Of a DNA stretch of 64,000 bases, positions 1 to 11,421 are shown piece by piece (position 1 is the first letter of the stretch; each line of letters begins with the position of its first letter). The notes under the pieces are model-generated. The model saw only the letters and a list, made by a program, of their open reading frames with translations, was not told the DNA's origin and did not search any database. This DNA is from JAEUHQ01 sp964538915 (lineage in GTDB: Bacteria > Planctomycetota > UBA1135 > UBA2386). Position numbers and translations under genes: made by a program. Location of the stretch: assembly GCA_964538915.1 (NCBI GenBank), contig CAZIFB010000002.1:248001-312000 (forward strand), written 5' to 3'.

Positions 1-1041
1 CGGCAGGCCGCGCACCTTGCCGACCGCGACGGCGCGGTTCAGCCGCACGATCGGCGACGGCGCGATCGTCATCAGGCGGTCGTACTCGCGCAGGATGCGC
101 GGCCAGTCCGTCGCTTCGTAGGTCGCCGCCGCGGCGTGCACGGACGCGATCGCGGCTTCGCAGTGGAAGGGCGTCATCACGTCGCCGCCGATCGACTCGC
201 GCAGATGGAAGAACCCCGCTGCGAGCCAGCGGCGGTCCCACAGTGAGCGGTCCTGCTCCGCGAGCGTGAGCAGGTCGCCGCAGGCATCGGTGCGCGCCGG
301 GCAGCGGGCGCCGAGCAGCAGCATCAGCGAGAGGAGCGCGTGCACTTCCTTCGTCGTGGTCTCGGGCAGGTCGAGCAGCATCGAACCGAGGCGAACGGCT
401 TCTCCGACGAGATCCGAGCGCACGAGGTGCTCGCCGACGTGCGCGGTGTAGCCCTCGTTGAACATCAGGTAGACGACGGCGAGCACCAGCTCGAGCCGTT
501 CGTGCAGCTGGTGCACGGCGGGGACCTCGAACGCGACGTCGCCGCCCTGCAGCTTCGCCTTCGCGCGCACGAGCCGCTGCGCGATCGTGGCCTCCTTCTG
601 CAGCAGGGCCCGCGCGATCGCCGGAACACCGAAGCCGCACACGGTCTTCAGCATCAGCGCGATGCGCGCGTCGGGCGGCACCGCCGGGTGACCGCAGAGG
701 AAGAGCAGCCGCAGCGTGTCGTCGGCGACCGCGGGCGCTTCGTCCGCGTCGTCGTCGCGCCGTTCGGCCCAGCGCTGCAGTTCGTCCTCGATGCGATCCG
801 CGGTCTTGCGGCGGCGAAGCGCATCGACGGCCAGGTTGCGCGCGGTGCGGAACACCCACGCTTCCGGGTTCTCGGGCACGCCCGCGGCCGGCCACACCCG
901 GAGCGCCCGCATCAGTGCTTCCTGGACCACGTCCTCGACGAGGTCGAGGCGGCCGGGGCCGAGCACGCGGCACAGTCCCGCCACCATGCGGCCGTAGCGG
1001 TGGCGGAAGAGTTCGTCGACGATGCCCGGCAGTGCGCTCAC
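1..1041 (-). CDS. ECF-family RNA polymerase sigma factor with DUF6596 C-terminal domain (ECF42-like), 3' end outside window
   Basis: Reading the minus strand from a GTG at 1041 gives an open frame to the window edge (347 codons). The N-terminus resembles sigma-70 region 2 (DELFRHRYGRMVAGLCRV, then DLVEDVVQEALMRAL and PENPEAWVFRTARNLAVDALRRRK). After the region 4-like part comes the long C-terminal extension of DUF6596 sigma factors (YLMFNEGY, LLLGARCPARTD, SIVRLNRAVAVGKV-type stretches). ECF42 members are about 400-430 aa, so roughly 60-80 residues lie outside the window. The start is set by an in-frame stop about 30 bp upstream. It lies 7 bp downstream of the YCII gene, the usual ECF42 partner. 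ECF42 sigmas are thought to be controlled through their C-terminal extension instead of an anti-sigma factor; none is visible here. The family call is confident, the exact ECF group a little less so. Confidence 0.88.
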   Translation of the reverse strand, partial: MSALPGIVDELFRHRYGRMVAGLCRVLGPGRLDLVEDVVQEALMRALRVWPAAGVPENPEAWVFRTARNLAVDALRRRKTADRIEDELQRWAERRDDDADEAPAVADDTLRLLFLCGHPAVPPDARIALMLKTVCGFGVPAIARALLQKEATIAQRLVRAKAKLQGGDVAFEVPAVHQLHERLELVLAVVYLMFNEGYTAHVGEHLVRSDLVGEAVRLGSMLLDLPETTTKEVHALLSLMLLLGARCPARTDACGDLLTLAEQDRSLWDRRWLAAGFFHLRESIGGDVMTPFHCEAAIASVHAAAATYEATDWPRILREYDRLMTIAPSPIVRLNRAVAVGKVRGLP

Positions 1042-1048
1042 GGCGCGG

Positions 1049-1414
1049 TCAGCCTTCGGGCTGGCCCATCATGTCGAGCTCGCGGACCTCGATGCTGCCG
1101 AAGCGGAAGTTGGGGTGGCCTTCGCAGAGCTTCACCGCGTGGTCGTAGTTGTCGGCCTTGATCAGGTAGATGCCCCCGACGACTTCCTTCGTCTCGATGT
1201 AGGGACCGTCCTTCACGGTGACCTTGCCGCCTTTCGGCGTCATCACCTTGCCGCCCTGGTCCTGCAGCTTGTGACCTGCTTCGAGGCGGCCCTGCTTCGT
1301 CAACTTCTCGCCCCAGGCCTCGTATTCGCCCAGGATCTTCGCGAAGTCGTCGGGGGTGAACTGGCTGTAGTCGGCGGTGGCGTCGCCGCGGAGGATGAGG
1401 AGGAACTTCGGCAT
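1049..1414 (-). CDS. YCII-related (DGPF-type) protein
   Basis: This 121-residue protein starts MPKFLLILRGD and contains the DGPY version of the DGPF signature (KDGPYIETKEVVGG, about residues 68-81), typical of the YCII family with a dimeric alpha/beta ferredoxin-like fold. It ends in a strand followed by VRELDMMGQPEG. YCII proteins of this subclass are repeatedly found beside ECF42 sigma factors, as here; the biochemical role is unknown, although the fold is related to enzymes acting on small cyclic substrates. The ATG at 1414 was chosen because the alignable family start coincides with it; the longer open frame upstream has no family similarity. It is probably co-transcribed with the sigma gene. 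Shared promoter space with the divergent kinase gene is 1415-1616. Confidence 0.88.
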   Translation of the reverse strand: MPKFLLILRGDATADYSQFTPDDFAKILGEYEAWGEKLTKQGRLEAGHKLQDQGGKVMTPKGGKVTVKDGPYIETKEVVGGIYLIKADNYDHAVKLCEGHPNFRFGSIEVRELDMMGQPEG

Positions 1415-1616
1415 GTCTCGTCGCTGTTGGGATGCGCCGGGTTCACCGGCTGGAACGACGAGCAGACGAACGGCCCGGGGCGTCTGCGACAGCGACCCGG
1501 AAAAAACTTTCGCGGCGGCCGCAAACGGCGGCCCTGCCGGTCGGCGTGGTCCGCGCGCCGCCGGGCGTCGGGGTATCCTCCCGCGGCCGCTGGGCCGCCC
1601 GTCCAGCACCGTGGCA

Positions 1617-4730
<3,114 letters not shown>

Positions 4731-4795
4731 GCGCGCCGTTCTCGACGTGTGTGCTCGCGCGCCGACGCGTCGTGGCACCGCTCTGGAGGCCTCGC

Positions 4796-4801
4796 TAGCA
4801 T
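4796..4801 (+). promoter_or_regulatory. Candidate -10 element TAGCAT upstream of the FHA flavoprotein gene
   Basis: TAGCAT within CTCGCTAGCATCG lies 39 bp before the ATG at 4841. The CTAG tetramer is scarce in this window and recurs just upstream of several genes. No convincing -35 element is seen at 17 bp spacing, so this is a weak call. Confidence 0.3.
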
Positions 4802-4840
4802 CGCACACGTCCCTCGCTGCCCGCTGCAAGGCTCCTCGGC

Positions 4841-7216
4841 ATGAATGGTGAAAGCCCGTCCTCCCCTCTCGATCTGCTCGTAGTCGGCGCCGGACCCGCG
4901 GGAACGGCGGCAGCGTGGCGCGCGACCGAACTCGGCATGTCGGTGCTCGTGATCGACCGGGAATCCGTGCTCAGCATCCTGCGCGACTGGGCCGAGCACT
5001 CGCCGCCGAAGAAGGTCGACTCGGACTATGGTGAGTGCGCCGACCTTCCGTGGCCGCCCGGCGGCAAGCTGGTCTCGCAGTTCGCCTTCCAGGACCAGAC
5101 GTCGGCGGACCAGCTCTACGCGAAGTGGCTGAAGGTCTACGACGACAACAAGGTCGCGTACCGCAACGGCGTCGAGATCGGCGGCTGCGAGAAGCTGCCG
5201 AACGGTGTGCTCGCGGCCGAGTGCATCGAGCTGCAGAACCAGCAGAAGTCGAAGGTGCACACCAAGTCGATCCTCCTCGCACTCGGCAGTGGATCGGCAG
5301 CGAAGGTGCGCCTCATGGGCGATGGCCGCGGCATCCGCTACAAGCTCGGCAACAGCGTCGAATACGTGGGTGCGCCGGCATGCGTGATCGGCGGCGGCAT
5401 GTCTGCGGCGGAGGCGGTCGTCACGATCGCTGCGGCGAAGATCGAAGCGAAGGACGCGTCCGACGTCTTCTGGTGCTACCGCGGCCGCAGCATGCCGAAG
5501 GTCGCACAGGGCAAGGCGCTCGCGTCGCGCTTCTACGAGTCGTGGATGCAGGGCAACATCCGCTACCTCCCGCTCAGCGAGCCGCTCGCGGTGTTCCGCG
5601 ACGAGCGCGGCAAGGAGTTCGTCGCGGTGAAGACCCGCCGCGTCGAACAGCAGAACCAGCCGCCGGAGCTGGTCTGCTACGAGTTCGAGAAGAACAAGGT
5701 GCTTGCGTTCATCGGCTCGGAGCGCCCCGTGGAGCTGCTCTCGTCGATGGGCATCAAGGAGTTCGCGGCCGCCGACGCCCCGGCGAAGAAGCGACTCGCC
5801 GTGTCGGCGCTGCGCGAGACGCAGGTGCCGGGCATCTTCCTCGGCGGCAGCGTGCTCGATCCGGCGTTCATCGAGACGAGCGACTTCCGTCCCGACGCGC
5901 TGCAGTCCACGGTGAAGGAGCACCCCGGGTGCTTCAAGACGGCGATCGTCGACGGCGTGCGCGCCGCCGAGACGATCCATCAGCGCCTCACGCGCGGCGC
6001 GTCCGACGAGGCGATTCGCGAACAGATCGTCGCGAAGGACCAGAAGCTCGCAGCGACCAGCCGCACCGGCACGCACGTCCGTGTCGAACGCGCCGAGCCC
6101 GAGCCTGCGCTCGAACCGACGATGGGCGCGGCGTTCGTCCACATCGGGCCGGGCGAAGGCGCCGCGAAGACCGAGCACCTGTTCCCCGTGGGCGACTCCG
6201 TGGTCGGCCGCACTGCGGGCCGCGTGGTGATCGGGAACGACACGCTGTTGCTCGAACAACACGCGGCGTTCCGTGTCGACGGCGAAGAGTGTTACGTCAC
6301 GAACGTGCCGTTCGGCGGCGAGTGCTACGTGCGCTTCAACTCGGAGCGCACGGTGCAGCCCGGCACGGTCGTCGTCGCTGGCCGACAGCGACTGCGTGTC
6401 GACCTGGTCGATGGCAAGGTCACGCTGTCGCGTCTCGACGGCAAGGGCAACGTCGCGAAGTCGGTGCCGGTCGCGCGCGAGGAGCGCACGCTCGGTCGCG
6501 ACGACCTCGATTCGCGCGACTTCGCGTTGTCGCGTTCGCACTTCTCGGTCAGTGATGCGGGCGGCGTCGTCCGTCTGCGCGACCAGAGCCGCAACGGCAC
6601 GTTCCTCGAGCTGCGCGGTTCGATGCGCCTCAACGAGGGTGACGAAGTTTGGATGGGTGAGCAGCGCTTCCGCTTCGTCGACATGAAGAGCGACGTCGCG
6701 ATGCCGGTGGGCGGAGGCACCGCAACCGTGCAGAAGCCGCCCGCGGCCGGCGAGCAGACCATGGTTGCGCAGAAGCGTCCCACTGCGCCCGTTCCCGCGG
6801 CGGCGCCCGCGGCCCAACCCGGGCCGGCGTCGGCACCCGCCGGCGAGCCGGTCATCGTGCTGGCAGACGGCACGCGGATCCCCGCGGGGCCGGACAAGCC
6901 GATGCTCAGCTGGCTCGCCGAGGCGGGGGCCGCGACCGACGACTCGGGCAGCATCGGCGGCAAGACCCAGACGCTGTGGGAGTGCTGGGATCAGAACGAT
7001 CCGTGCGACACGGGCGGCAGCTGTGGCAAGTGCGTCGTGACGATCCTCGAAGGCATGGCGAACATCGAAGAGGCCACCTCGAAGGAGAAGAACACGATCA
7101 AGAAGTCGAACAAGAAGCTCGGCGGCCGCCTCGACGAGTCGAAGTGCCGTCTCGCCTGCCAGTCGCGTGTGAAGGGGCCCGTGAAGATCCAGCCGAGCGG
7201 CAAGACGGACGGCTGA
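4841..7216 (+). CDS. FAD/NAD(P)-binding oxidoreductase fused to two FHA-like domains and a [2Fe-2S] ferredoxin
   Basis: This 791-residue protein begins with a pyridine-nucleotide oxidoreductase module (about 10-400): GAGPAG for FAD at 16-21, GGGMSAAEA for NAD(P) from 184, and a late GIFLGGSVLDP segment. There is no CxxC redox pair, so it is not a thioredoxin reductase; a ferredoxin-NAD(P) reductase-like role is more likely. An FHA-like domain at about 440-530 is degenerate. A second at about 545-622 has LGRD, SRSH and SRNGTF, the usual phosphothreonine-binding positions. After a Pro/Ala linker comes a ferredoxin (about 668-791) with C722-x5-C728-x2-C731 and C773 in RLACQ, the adrenodoxin-type spacing. 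It probably passes electrons between NAD(P)H and its own Fe-S cluster, docking through FHA to a phosphorylated partner (inference). It is convergent with the 15391-7226 gene set. Confidence 0.88.
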   Translation: MNGESPSSPLDLLVVGAGPAGTAAAWRATELGMSVLVIDRESVLSILRDWAEHSPPKKVDSDYGECADLPWPPGGKLVSQFAFQDQTSADQLYAKWLKVYDDNKVAYRNGVEIGGCEKLPNGVLAAECIELQNQQKSKVHTKSILLALGSGSAAKVRLMGDGRGIRYKLGNSVEYVGAPACVIGGGMSAAEAVVTIAAAKIEAKDASDVFWCYRGRSMPKVAQGKALASRFYESWMQGNIRYLPLSEPLAVFRDERGKEFVAVKTRRVEQQNQPPELVCYEFEKNKVLAFIGSERPVELLSSMGIKEFAAADAPAKKRLAVSALRETQVPGIFLGGSVLDPAFIETSDFRPDALQSTVKEHPGCFKTAIVDGVRAAETIHQRLTRGASDEAIREQIVAKDQKLAATSRTGTHVRVERAEPEPALEPTMGAAFVHIGPGEGAAKTEHLFPVGDSVVGRTAGRVVIGNDTLLLEQHAAFRVDGEECYVTNVPFGGECYVRFNSERTVQPGTVVVAGRQRLRVDLVDGKVTLSRLDGKGNVAKSVPVAREERTLGRDDLDSRDFALSRSHFSVSDAGGVVRLRDQSRNGTFLELRGSMRLNEGDEVWMGEQRFRFVDMKSDVAMPVGGGTATVQKPPAAGEQTMVAQKRPTAPVPAAAPAAQPGPASAPAGEPVIVLADGTRIPAGPDKPMLSWLAEAGAATDDSGSIGGKTQTLWECWDQNDPCDTGGSCGKCVVTILEGMANIEEATSKEKNTIKKSNKKLGGRLDESKCRLACQSRVKGPVKIQPSGKTDG

Positions 7217-7225
7217 CCCGGGGCA

Positions 7226-8635
7226 TCAGTTGTAGGTCGTGATGTCGACTGCGTTCGAGGTCACGAGCCCGAGCGCGTTCGCGGCGGGGTCGACGACCAC
7301 CGCCTGGAGGCTGAGCGACGCTCCGATCAGGGTCGCCGATGGCGGCATCGTCGCCTGGTACTGAGCGACGCCCTTCCCGTCCGCGACGAACGCGAGTCCG
7401 CCCGCGAGCGACGTGTAGAGGTGGTTGCTCGGCGCGCCGAGGCCGGTGAGATCCGCATCCACGGCGTCTCCGAACATCAGCAGGGTGAGTCCGCCCGGCA
7501 GACCGCCGCGCATGTCGAAGAACGCGGTTCGCCCGAGCCCGCAGTGCCCGCGTGTGACGAGGTACGGCCGGCGGCCGTCGTTCGTCGTTCCCGGCGTGCC
7601 GCGGCGCGACATGCGGCTCGCGGCGGGCAGCGCCGGATCCGACCACTCGTAGCGCAACCCGAACATGACGCTCTCGCTGCGTCCGTCGCCGTCGAGGTCG
7701 CCAAGCAACTTCGGCAACTCGCTGATCGGGACGCTGGCCATCGCCATCCGAGTCGCGCCGGACAGCAGTTGGTTCGTCGCACCGATCCGGACCGCGATGT
7801 CGCTGAAGCCGTCCCCGTCGACGTCGCCGGTGCGCGCCGCGGCTGCGCCATCGGCTGCACCTGCAACCGTCCAGAAGCTCGCCAGCGAGCCGCCCGCGTA
7901 GACTCTCGGCGGTCCCGGCGAGAACTGCGAAGCCGGTGAGGAGAGGATGTCCGCCCTTCCATCGCCGTTCACATCGCCGACCGCTCGTGCGTCGCCCCAA
8001 ATGCCGGCGATCGTGCCGGGGCTTCGGACCAGCTGCATCCAGTACCCCGGGTAAGCGTAGAAGAAGTGGGTCATCAGCGCGTCCTCGAGGCCGTCGCCGT
8101 CTTCGTCTCCGACCGGCAGTATCTGGGTGTAGATCGGGCCGGTGGACGCTGGTGAGAACGGGTGTTGGAACAGCAGCGCGCCCGTACGCGCGGAACGGAC
8201 GCGGACCTCCGCGGCCTCGATCATCATCAGGTCGGACCTCCCATCGCCGTCGAAGTCCCCGCCACCCGTGACATACATCGTGGACGAGGTCAGCAGCGTG
8301 GATCCGTCGAAGCCGGAGACGATCGTCGAGAACGACGGCAGGACGTGCGCCAGGTCGTCCCGCCCGTCGCCGTCGTAGTCGCCGACGCCGAAGTACTTCG
8401 CGGATCCGCCGGAACCGCGCTGCAGGAAGGCGAACGCCGTGTTCGTCGTCGGGTCGACCACTTCGTACATGCCGCCGATGTCGAGGAGCAGATCGTCGAC
8501 GCCGTCGCCGTTGACGTCTCCGACCCAGACTCCTGGCCCGGGTACGAATGGCCCCGTGACCATTGCCTGGCCGACGAGCAACGAACACAGGTAGCCCATG
8601 GTGAGGCAGCCTTTCCCCAAGCTGGCATGGATCAT
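7226..8635 (-). CDS. Secreted FG-GAP/VCBS repeat protein
   Basis: The 469-residue protein consists almost entirely of FG-GAP/VCBS-type repeats. Seven or more calcium-loop motifs of the form D-x-[DN]-G-D-G are visible (DVNGDGVDD, DYDGDGRDD, DFDGDGRSD, DEDGDGLED, DVNGDGRAD, DVDGDGFSD, DLDGDGRSE), implying a calcium-stabilised beta-propeller like an integrin alpha head. A short positively charged and hydrophobic N-terminus (MIHASLGKGC then LTMGYLCSLLVGQAMV) is the likely signal peptide, which is why the ATG at 8635 was preferred to the upstream GTG/ATG frame. The C-terminus ends with a small beta domain ending DITTYN. It lies 78 bp downstream of the small membrane protein gene and may be the last gene of the redox operon or an independent surface protein. 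No catalytic motif is visible. Confidence 0.85.
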   Translation of the reverse strand: MIHASLGKGCLTMGYLCSLLVGQAMVTGPFVPGPGVWVGDVNGDGVDDLLLDIGGMYEVVDPTTNTAFAFLQRGSGGSAKYFGVGDYDGDGRDDLAHVLPSFSTIVSGFDGSTLLTSSTMYVTGGGDFDGDGRSDLMMIEAAEVRVRSARTGALLFQHPFSPASTGPIYTQILPVGDEDGDGLEDALMTHFFYAYPGYWMQLVRSPGTIAGIWGDARAVGDVNGDGRADILSSPASQFSPGPPRVYAGGSLASFWTVAGAADGAAAARTGDVDGDGFSDIAVRIGATNQLLSGATRMAMASVPISELPKLLGDLDGDGRSESVMFGLRYEWSDPALPAASRMSRRGTPGTTNDGRRPYLVTRGHCGLGRTAFFDMRGGLPGGLTLLMFGDAVDADLTGLGAPSNHLYTSLAGGLAFVADGKGVAQYQATMPPSATLIGASLSLQAVVVDPAANALGLVTSNAVDITTYN

Positions 8636-8713
8636 CGCCGAATCGTCCGCCCGCCCGCCCGCACCGTCAATCCGCGCCGACTCGGCGAGTGCCGGCATCC
8701 CTCGGATCTCGCG

Positions 8714-9073
8714 TCAGTTCAACAGTTCGACGCCGGCGACGAGGGCGAAGGCGAGGAGCAGCGACAGTGCGCCCGTGCCGAGCGCCAGCGCCGCGCTGGC
8801 CCCGCGACGCGGCTGCCAGTGGTGCTGGCAGCGGTAGTGCGCGATCACGACCAGCGTGGGGCCGAACAGGGCGAGGCCGAGCGTCAGCACGATCCCCGCC
8901 GACCTCGACACGGGCACGGATCGCAACCACATCGCGAGGCACCACAGTGCGAAGAACACGAGGCTCGTGCTCGCGACGAGGGCCGCGCAGCGCGGCGCCG
9001 AGATCGGGCTTCCTGCGCCTCCGTGGCCATGTGGGACCGTGTTGCCGTCGTGCGATCGGTCGTCGCTGATCAT
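8714..9073 (-). CDS. Small polytopic membrane protein, function unknown
   Basis: The 119-residue protein begins with a polar His/Gly-rich stretch (HDGNTVPHGHGG) followed by three predicted membrane helices: about 30-50 (LVASTSLVFFALWCLAMWL), 58-78 (GIVLTLGLALFGPTLVVI) and 95-117. Between helices two and three is HYRCQHHW. I do not recognise a family. It lies 125 bp downstream of the multiheme cytochrome on the same strand and could be an accessory subunit, for example one binding heme or metal through HYRCQHH (inference). The longer open frame that continues upstream through the cytochrome gene is a shadow; only this C-terminal part has membrane-protein composition and a credible start. Confidence 0.6.
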   Translation of the reverse strand: MISDDRSHDGNTVPHGHGGAGSPISAPRCAALVASTSLVFFALWCLAMWLRSVPVSRSAGIVLTLGLALFGPTLVVIAHYRCQHHWQPRRGASAALALGTGALSLLLAFALVAGVELLN

Positions 9074-9149
9074 TCCCTTCTTCCTCGTTCCCGCGTTCGC
9101 TGCGGGCCTTCGTTCCGGTCGCGGCAGCGTGTCGTGCGCCGCGGCCGGG

Positions 9150-9155
9150 AGGCTA
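9150..9155 (-). promoter_or_regulatory. Candidate -10 element TAGCCT before the small membrane protein gene
   Basis: On the minus strand the gap between the cytochrome and the small membrane protein holds CGCTAGCCTCC, with TAGCCT 76 bp before the ATG at 9073. It is one of the recurrent intergenic CTAG-containing hexamers of this window. No -35 element is clear. Confidence 0.2.
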
Positions 9156-9198
9156 GCGAGCCGGGCTTCGCGCGACAACTCCCCGTCTTGTGCGGGGC

Positions 9199-11421
9199 TC
9201 AGCGCCAGTGGAACTGTCGCTGCACGTGGCACGCGCGGCACATGCCGCGGCCTTCGTCCGGCACCGGAGTGTCGGCGAGCGTCTTGGCAGCGGCCGTCGC
9301 GGCTTCGTCGTGGCAGACGCTGCAGGTGATCGCCTTGCCCTCGAGATCGGTGCCGGTGTGTCCGGGCGACGAGTGCGAGAACCCGTTCGGCGCCGGCCAC
9401 GAGCGAGCCGGCAGCGCGGCGTCCGCGACCCTGGCGGCGAGCGCGAACGAATCGGCGGAGCCGGGCGTTTTCGGGTGGCACTGCTGGCAACTGCCGCCGC
9501 CGACGTTGTCGTGACCGGCGTGGCACTGTGTGCAGTCTGCGGCCCGTTCCTTCACGCGCGGCACGGCGTGCACGAGCGTGTCGCCGGTGGGCGTCGCGAA
9601 CTCGTGGCACGCGAAGCATCCCTCGGCGAGCGCGGTGCCCGGCTCGCCGAACTTCGTGCTGCCGACGTGGGCGTCGTGCGGGAACGCGACCGCGCGGCGG
9701 CGGCGGTCGGCGGGCACGGGGCGATCGGTCGCGCGCATCGCGTTGGCCTTGCCGCTGTCGTGGTGGCACTCCTTGCACGCCGCTTGCGAGGCCTCGTCGG
9801 CGCCCCAGGCGAACGCACCGTCCGCGGCGGCGCGCAGTGCCTTCGCCTGCTTCCGCTCGTGGTGGCACGAAACACAGCCGGCCTTCGCATCGCGGCTCAC
9901 GGCACCGCCGTTGCCAGCGGGTGGGACGAGCGCCGTTCCGGCGAGGTGCAGCGCGTGCCAGAACGTCGCTGCGCGTGGAGCGGCGCCGGGAGCGAGCGAG
10001 CCCCGCACGTGGCATTCGAGGCACTGCTTGCCCGCGGCGTGCGCGTGGAATTCGTCGTCGTGCATTCGCCGGCCTGCGACGAACGTCGCGCGCTGCGCGG
10101 CGTACTCGTCGACGGTGTCGTTCGGCCGCTCGACCGTCAGCAGTTCTGGACCGAAGACCTGGGCTCCGGCGCGTTCGGTGCGCGCGTGGCAGAGTGCGCA
10201 GCCCTTGCCGCCTTCGTCGGTGCCGTGCCAACGAACGGACCACTGCACGTCCTTCGCCTTGCGGCGCCACTCCGTCTGTTCGTCCGCGGTGATGCCCGTC
10301 GCCGGGGCGCTGCCCTCGACGTGGCACGTCGCGCACACCGCGAACGGCACTTCGGCGAAGTCGTGGCGGTCCGGATCGTCCGCCGCGCCGCGGGCTCTCG
10401 CCGCGAGCAGTTCTGCGTCGGGTCGATGGCAGACGTCGCACCGCATGCCGTTCGCATGACGATCGTGGGGGAAACGGATCGAGGAATGCGGTCGTGTGCG
10501 CGGCGGCGGACTCGCCAGTGGCGCCTTGCCGATCAGCGTGTTGCGATCGATGTCGCCGTGGCACGTCTCGCACTTGCCGACCAGCGCAGTGCTCTCGGCC
10601 TTGAGGAAGGACGAGCCCTCGTGGTCGCGATGGCAGATGCTGCAGAAGCCGGCGCCGGTGTCGACGGCTGGCAGGGCGCCGAGCTTGCCGTCACCGAGGA
10701 ACGGGTGCCTCCGCGTCGCTTCGGTCTGCAACTCGTCGTGACACTGCATGCACTTCTGCATCGGCGTGCCGTTGCCGCGTTCGTGGCACGCGGAGCAGCC
10801 CTGTTCCTTCGCGATCTGCGCGCACTTCGCGACGCGCGCGTGGACCCCGGTCGTGTCCGCAGCGAGATCGCGCACGTAGCGGTGGGCCGGCGCGAGCGGG
10901 CCGGCTTCGACGAGCGGTTCGAACACGCTGGCGAACAGGATCGCGGCGACGAGGAGCGTGAGTGCGGCGACGGCCGCCGTGCGGTTCAGAAGGTGCAGGA
11001 GCGGGTAGCGCCCGAAGCCCACCTCGGACCGCACCATGGCGTCGGGGTCGTTGTCGAACACGCCCTTGCCCGGCTTCGTCCACCAGAACGCGCCGCGCTG
11101 CAGGTCCAGCGTCAGCGACGCGACGCCGCCCTGCTGCGCGATCTTCGCCACGAGGCGGCAGGTGCCGATCACGATCTCGCAGTCGTCGGTGATCTCGGCG
11201 AAGGCCGGGGCGCGGCGGCCGTTCAGCCACGTGCCGGTCACCGAGCCGAGGTCGCGGAGGTGGAACGTGCCGTCGAACTGGATGCGGCAATGGCGGTCGG
11301 CCATCACGGCGTCTTCGACGACGACGTCGCATCCGGTGCGGGTGCCGATCGTCAGTTCCTGTTCGGCCGTGCACAGCACGGTGCCGTTGCTCTCCACGAC
11401 GATGCGGCTCTTCGCGATCAT
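9199..11421 (-). CDS. FHA domain - transmembrane helix - 15-heme cytochrome c fusion
   Basis: The product has 740 residues. An N-terminal FHA domain (about 1-98) has GTRTGCD, an ADRH in place of SxxH, and GSVTGTWLNG. A linker and one membrane helix (about 147-168, TAAVAALTLLVAAILFASVF) follow. The remaining 570 residues carry fifteen CxxCH heme motifs, from CSACH near residue 210 to CRACH near the C-terminus; two are CxxCHH. Many extra His residues are available as distal ligands, as in cytochrome c3/c7-type multihemes. The topology implied is FHA in the cytoplasm and hemes outside the membrane. It should be the extracytoplasmic electron-transfer element of the cluster. The ATG at 11421 overlaps the stop of the Fe-S gene by ATGA, suggesting coupled translation. 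The electron acceptor or donor is unknown. FHA and heme modules in one polypeptide are, to my knowledge, rare. Confidence 0.93.
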   Translation of the reverse strand: MIAKSRIVVESNGTVLCTAEQELTIGTRTGCDVVVEDAVMADRHCRIQFDGTFHLRDLGSVTGTWLNGRRAPAFAEITDDCEIVIGTCRLVAKIAQQGGVASLTLDLQRGAFWWTKPGKGVFDNDPDAMVRSEVGFGRYPLLHLLNRTAAVAALTLLVAAILFASVFEPLVEAGPLAPAHRYVRDLAADTTGVHARVAKCAQIAKEQGCSACHERGNGTPMQKCMQCHDELQTEATRRHPFLGDGKLGALPAVDTGAGFCSICHRDHEGSSFLKAESTALVGKCETCHGDIDRNTLIGKAPLASPPPRTRPHSSIRFPHDRHANGMRCDVCHRPDAELLAARARGAADDPDRHDFAEVPFAVCATCHVEGSAPATGITADEQTEWRRKAKDVQWSVRWHGTDEGGKGCALCHARTERAGAQVFGPELLTVERPNDTVDEYAAQRATFVAGRRMHDDEFHAHAAGKQCLECHVRGSLAPGAAPRAATFWHALHLAGTALVPPAGNGGAVSRDAKAGCVSCHHERKQAKALRAAADGAFAWGADEASQAACKECHHDSGKANAMRATDRPVPADRRRRAVAFPHDAHVGSTKFGEPGTALAEGCFACHEFATPTGDTLVHAVPRVKERAADCTQCHAGHDNVGGGSCQQCHPKTPGSADSFALAARVADAALPARSWPAPNGFSHSSPGHTGTDLEGKAITCSVCHDEAATAAAKTLADTPVPDEGRGMCRACHVQRQFHWR

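Noticed and set aside
9073..10573. N-terminal extension of the small membrane protein frame through the cytochrome gene
   Set aside because: The extension is an alternative frame of the multiheme cytochrome; only the last 119 codons look like a protein.
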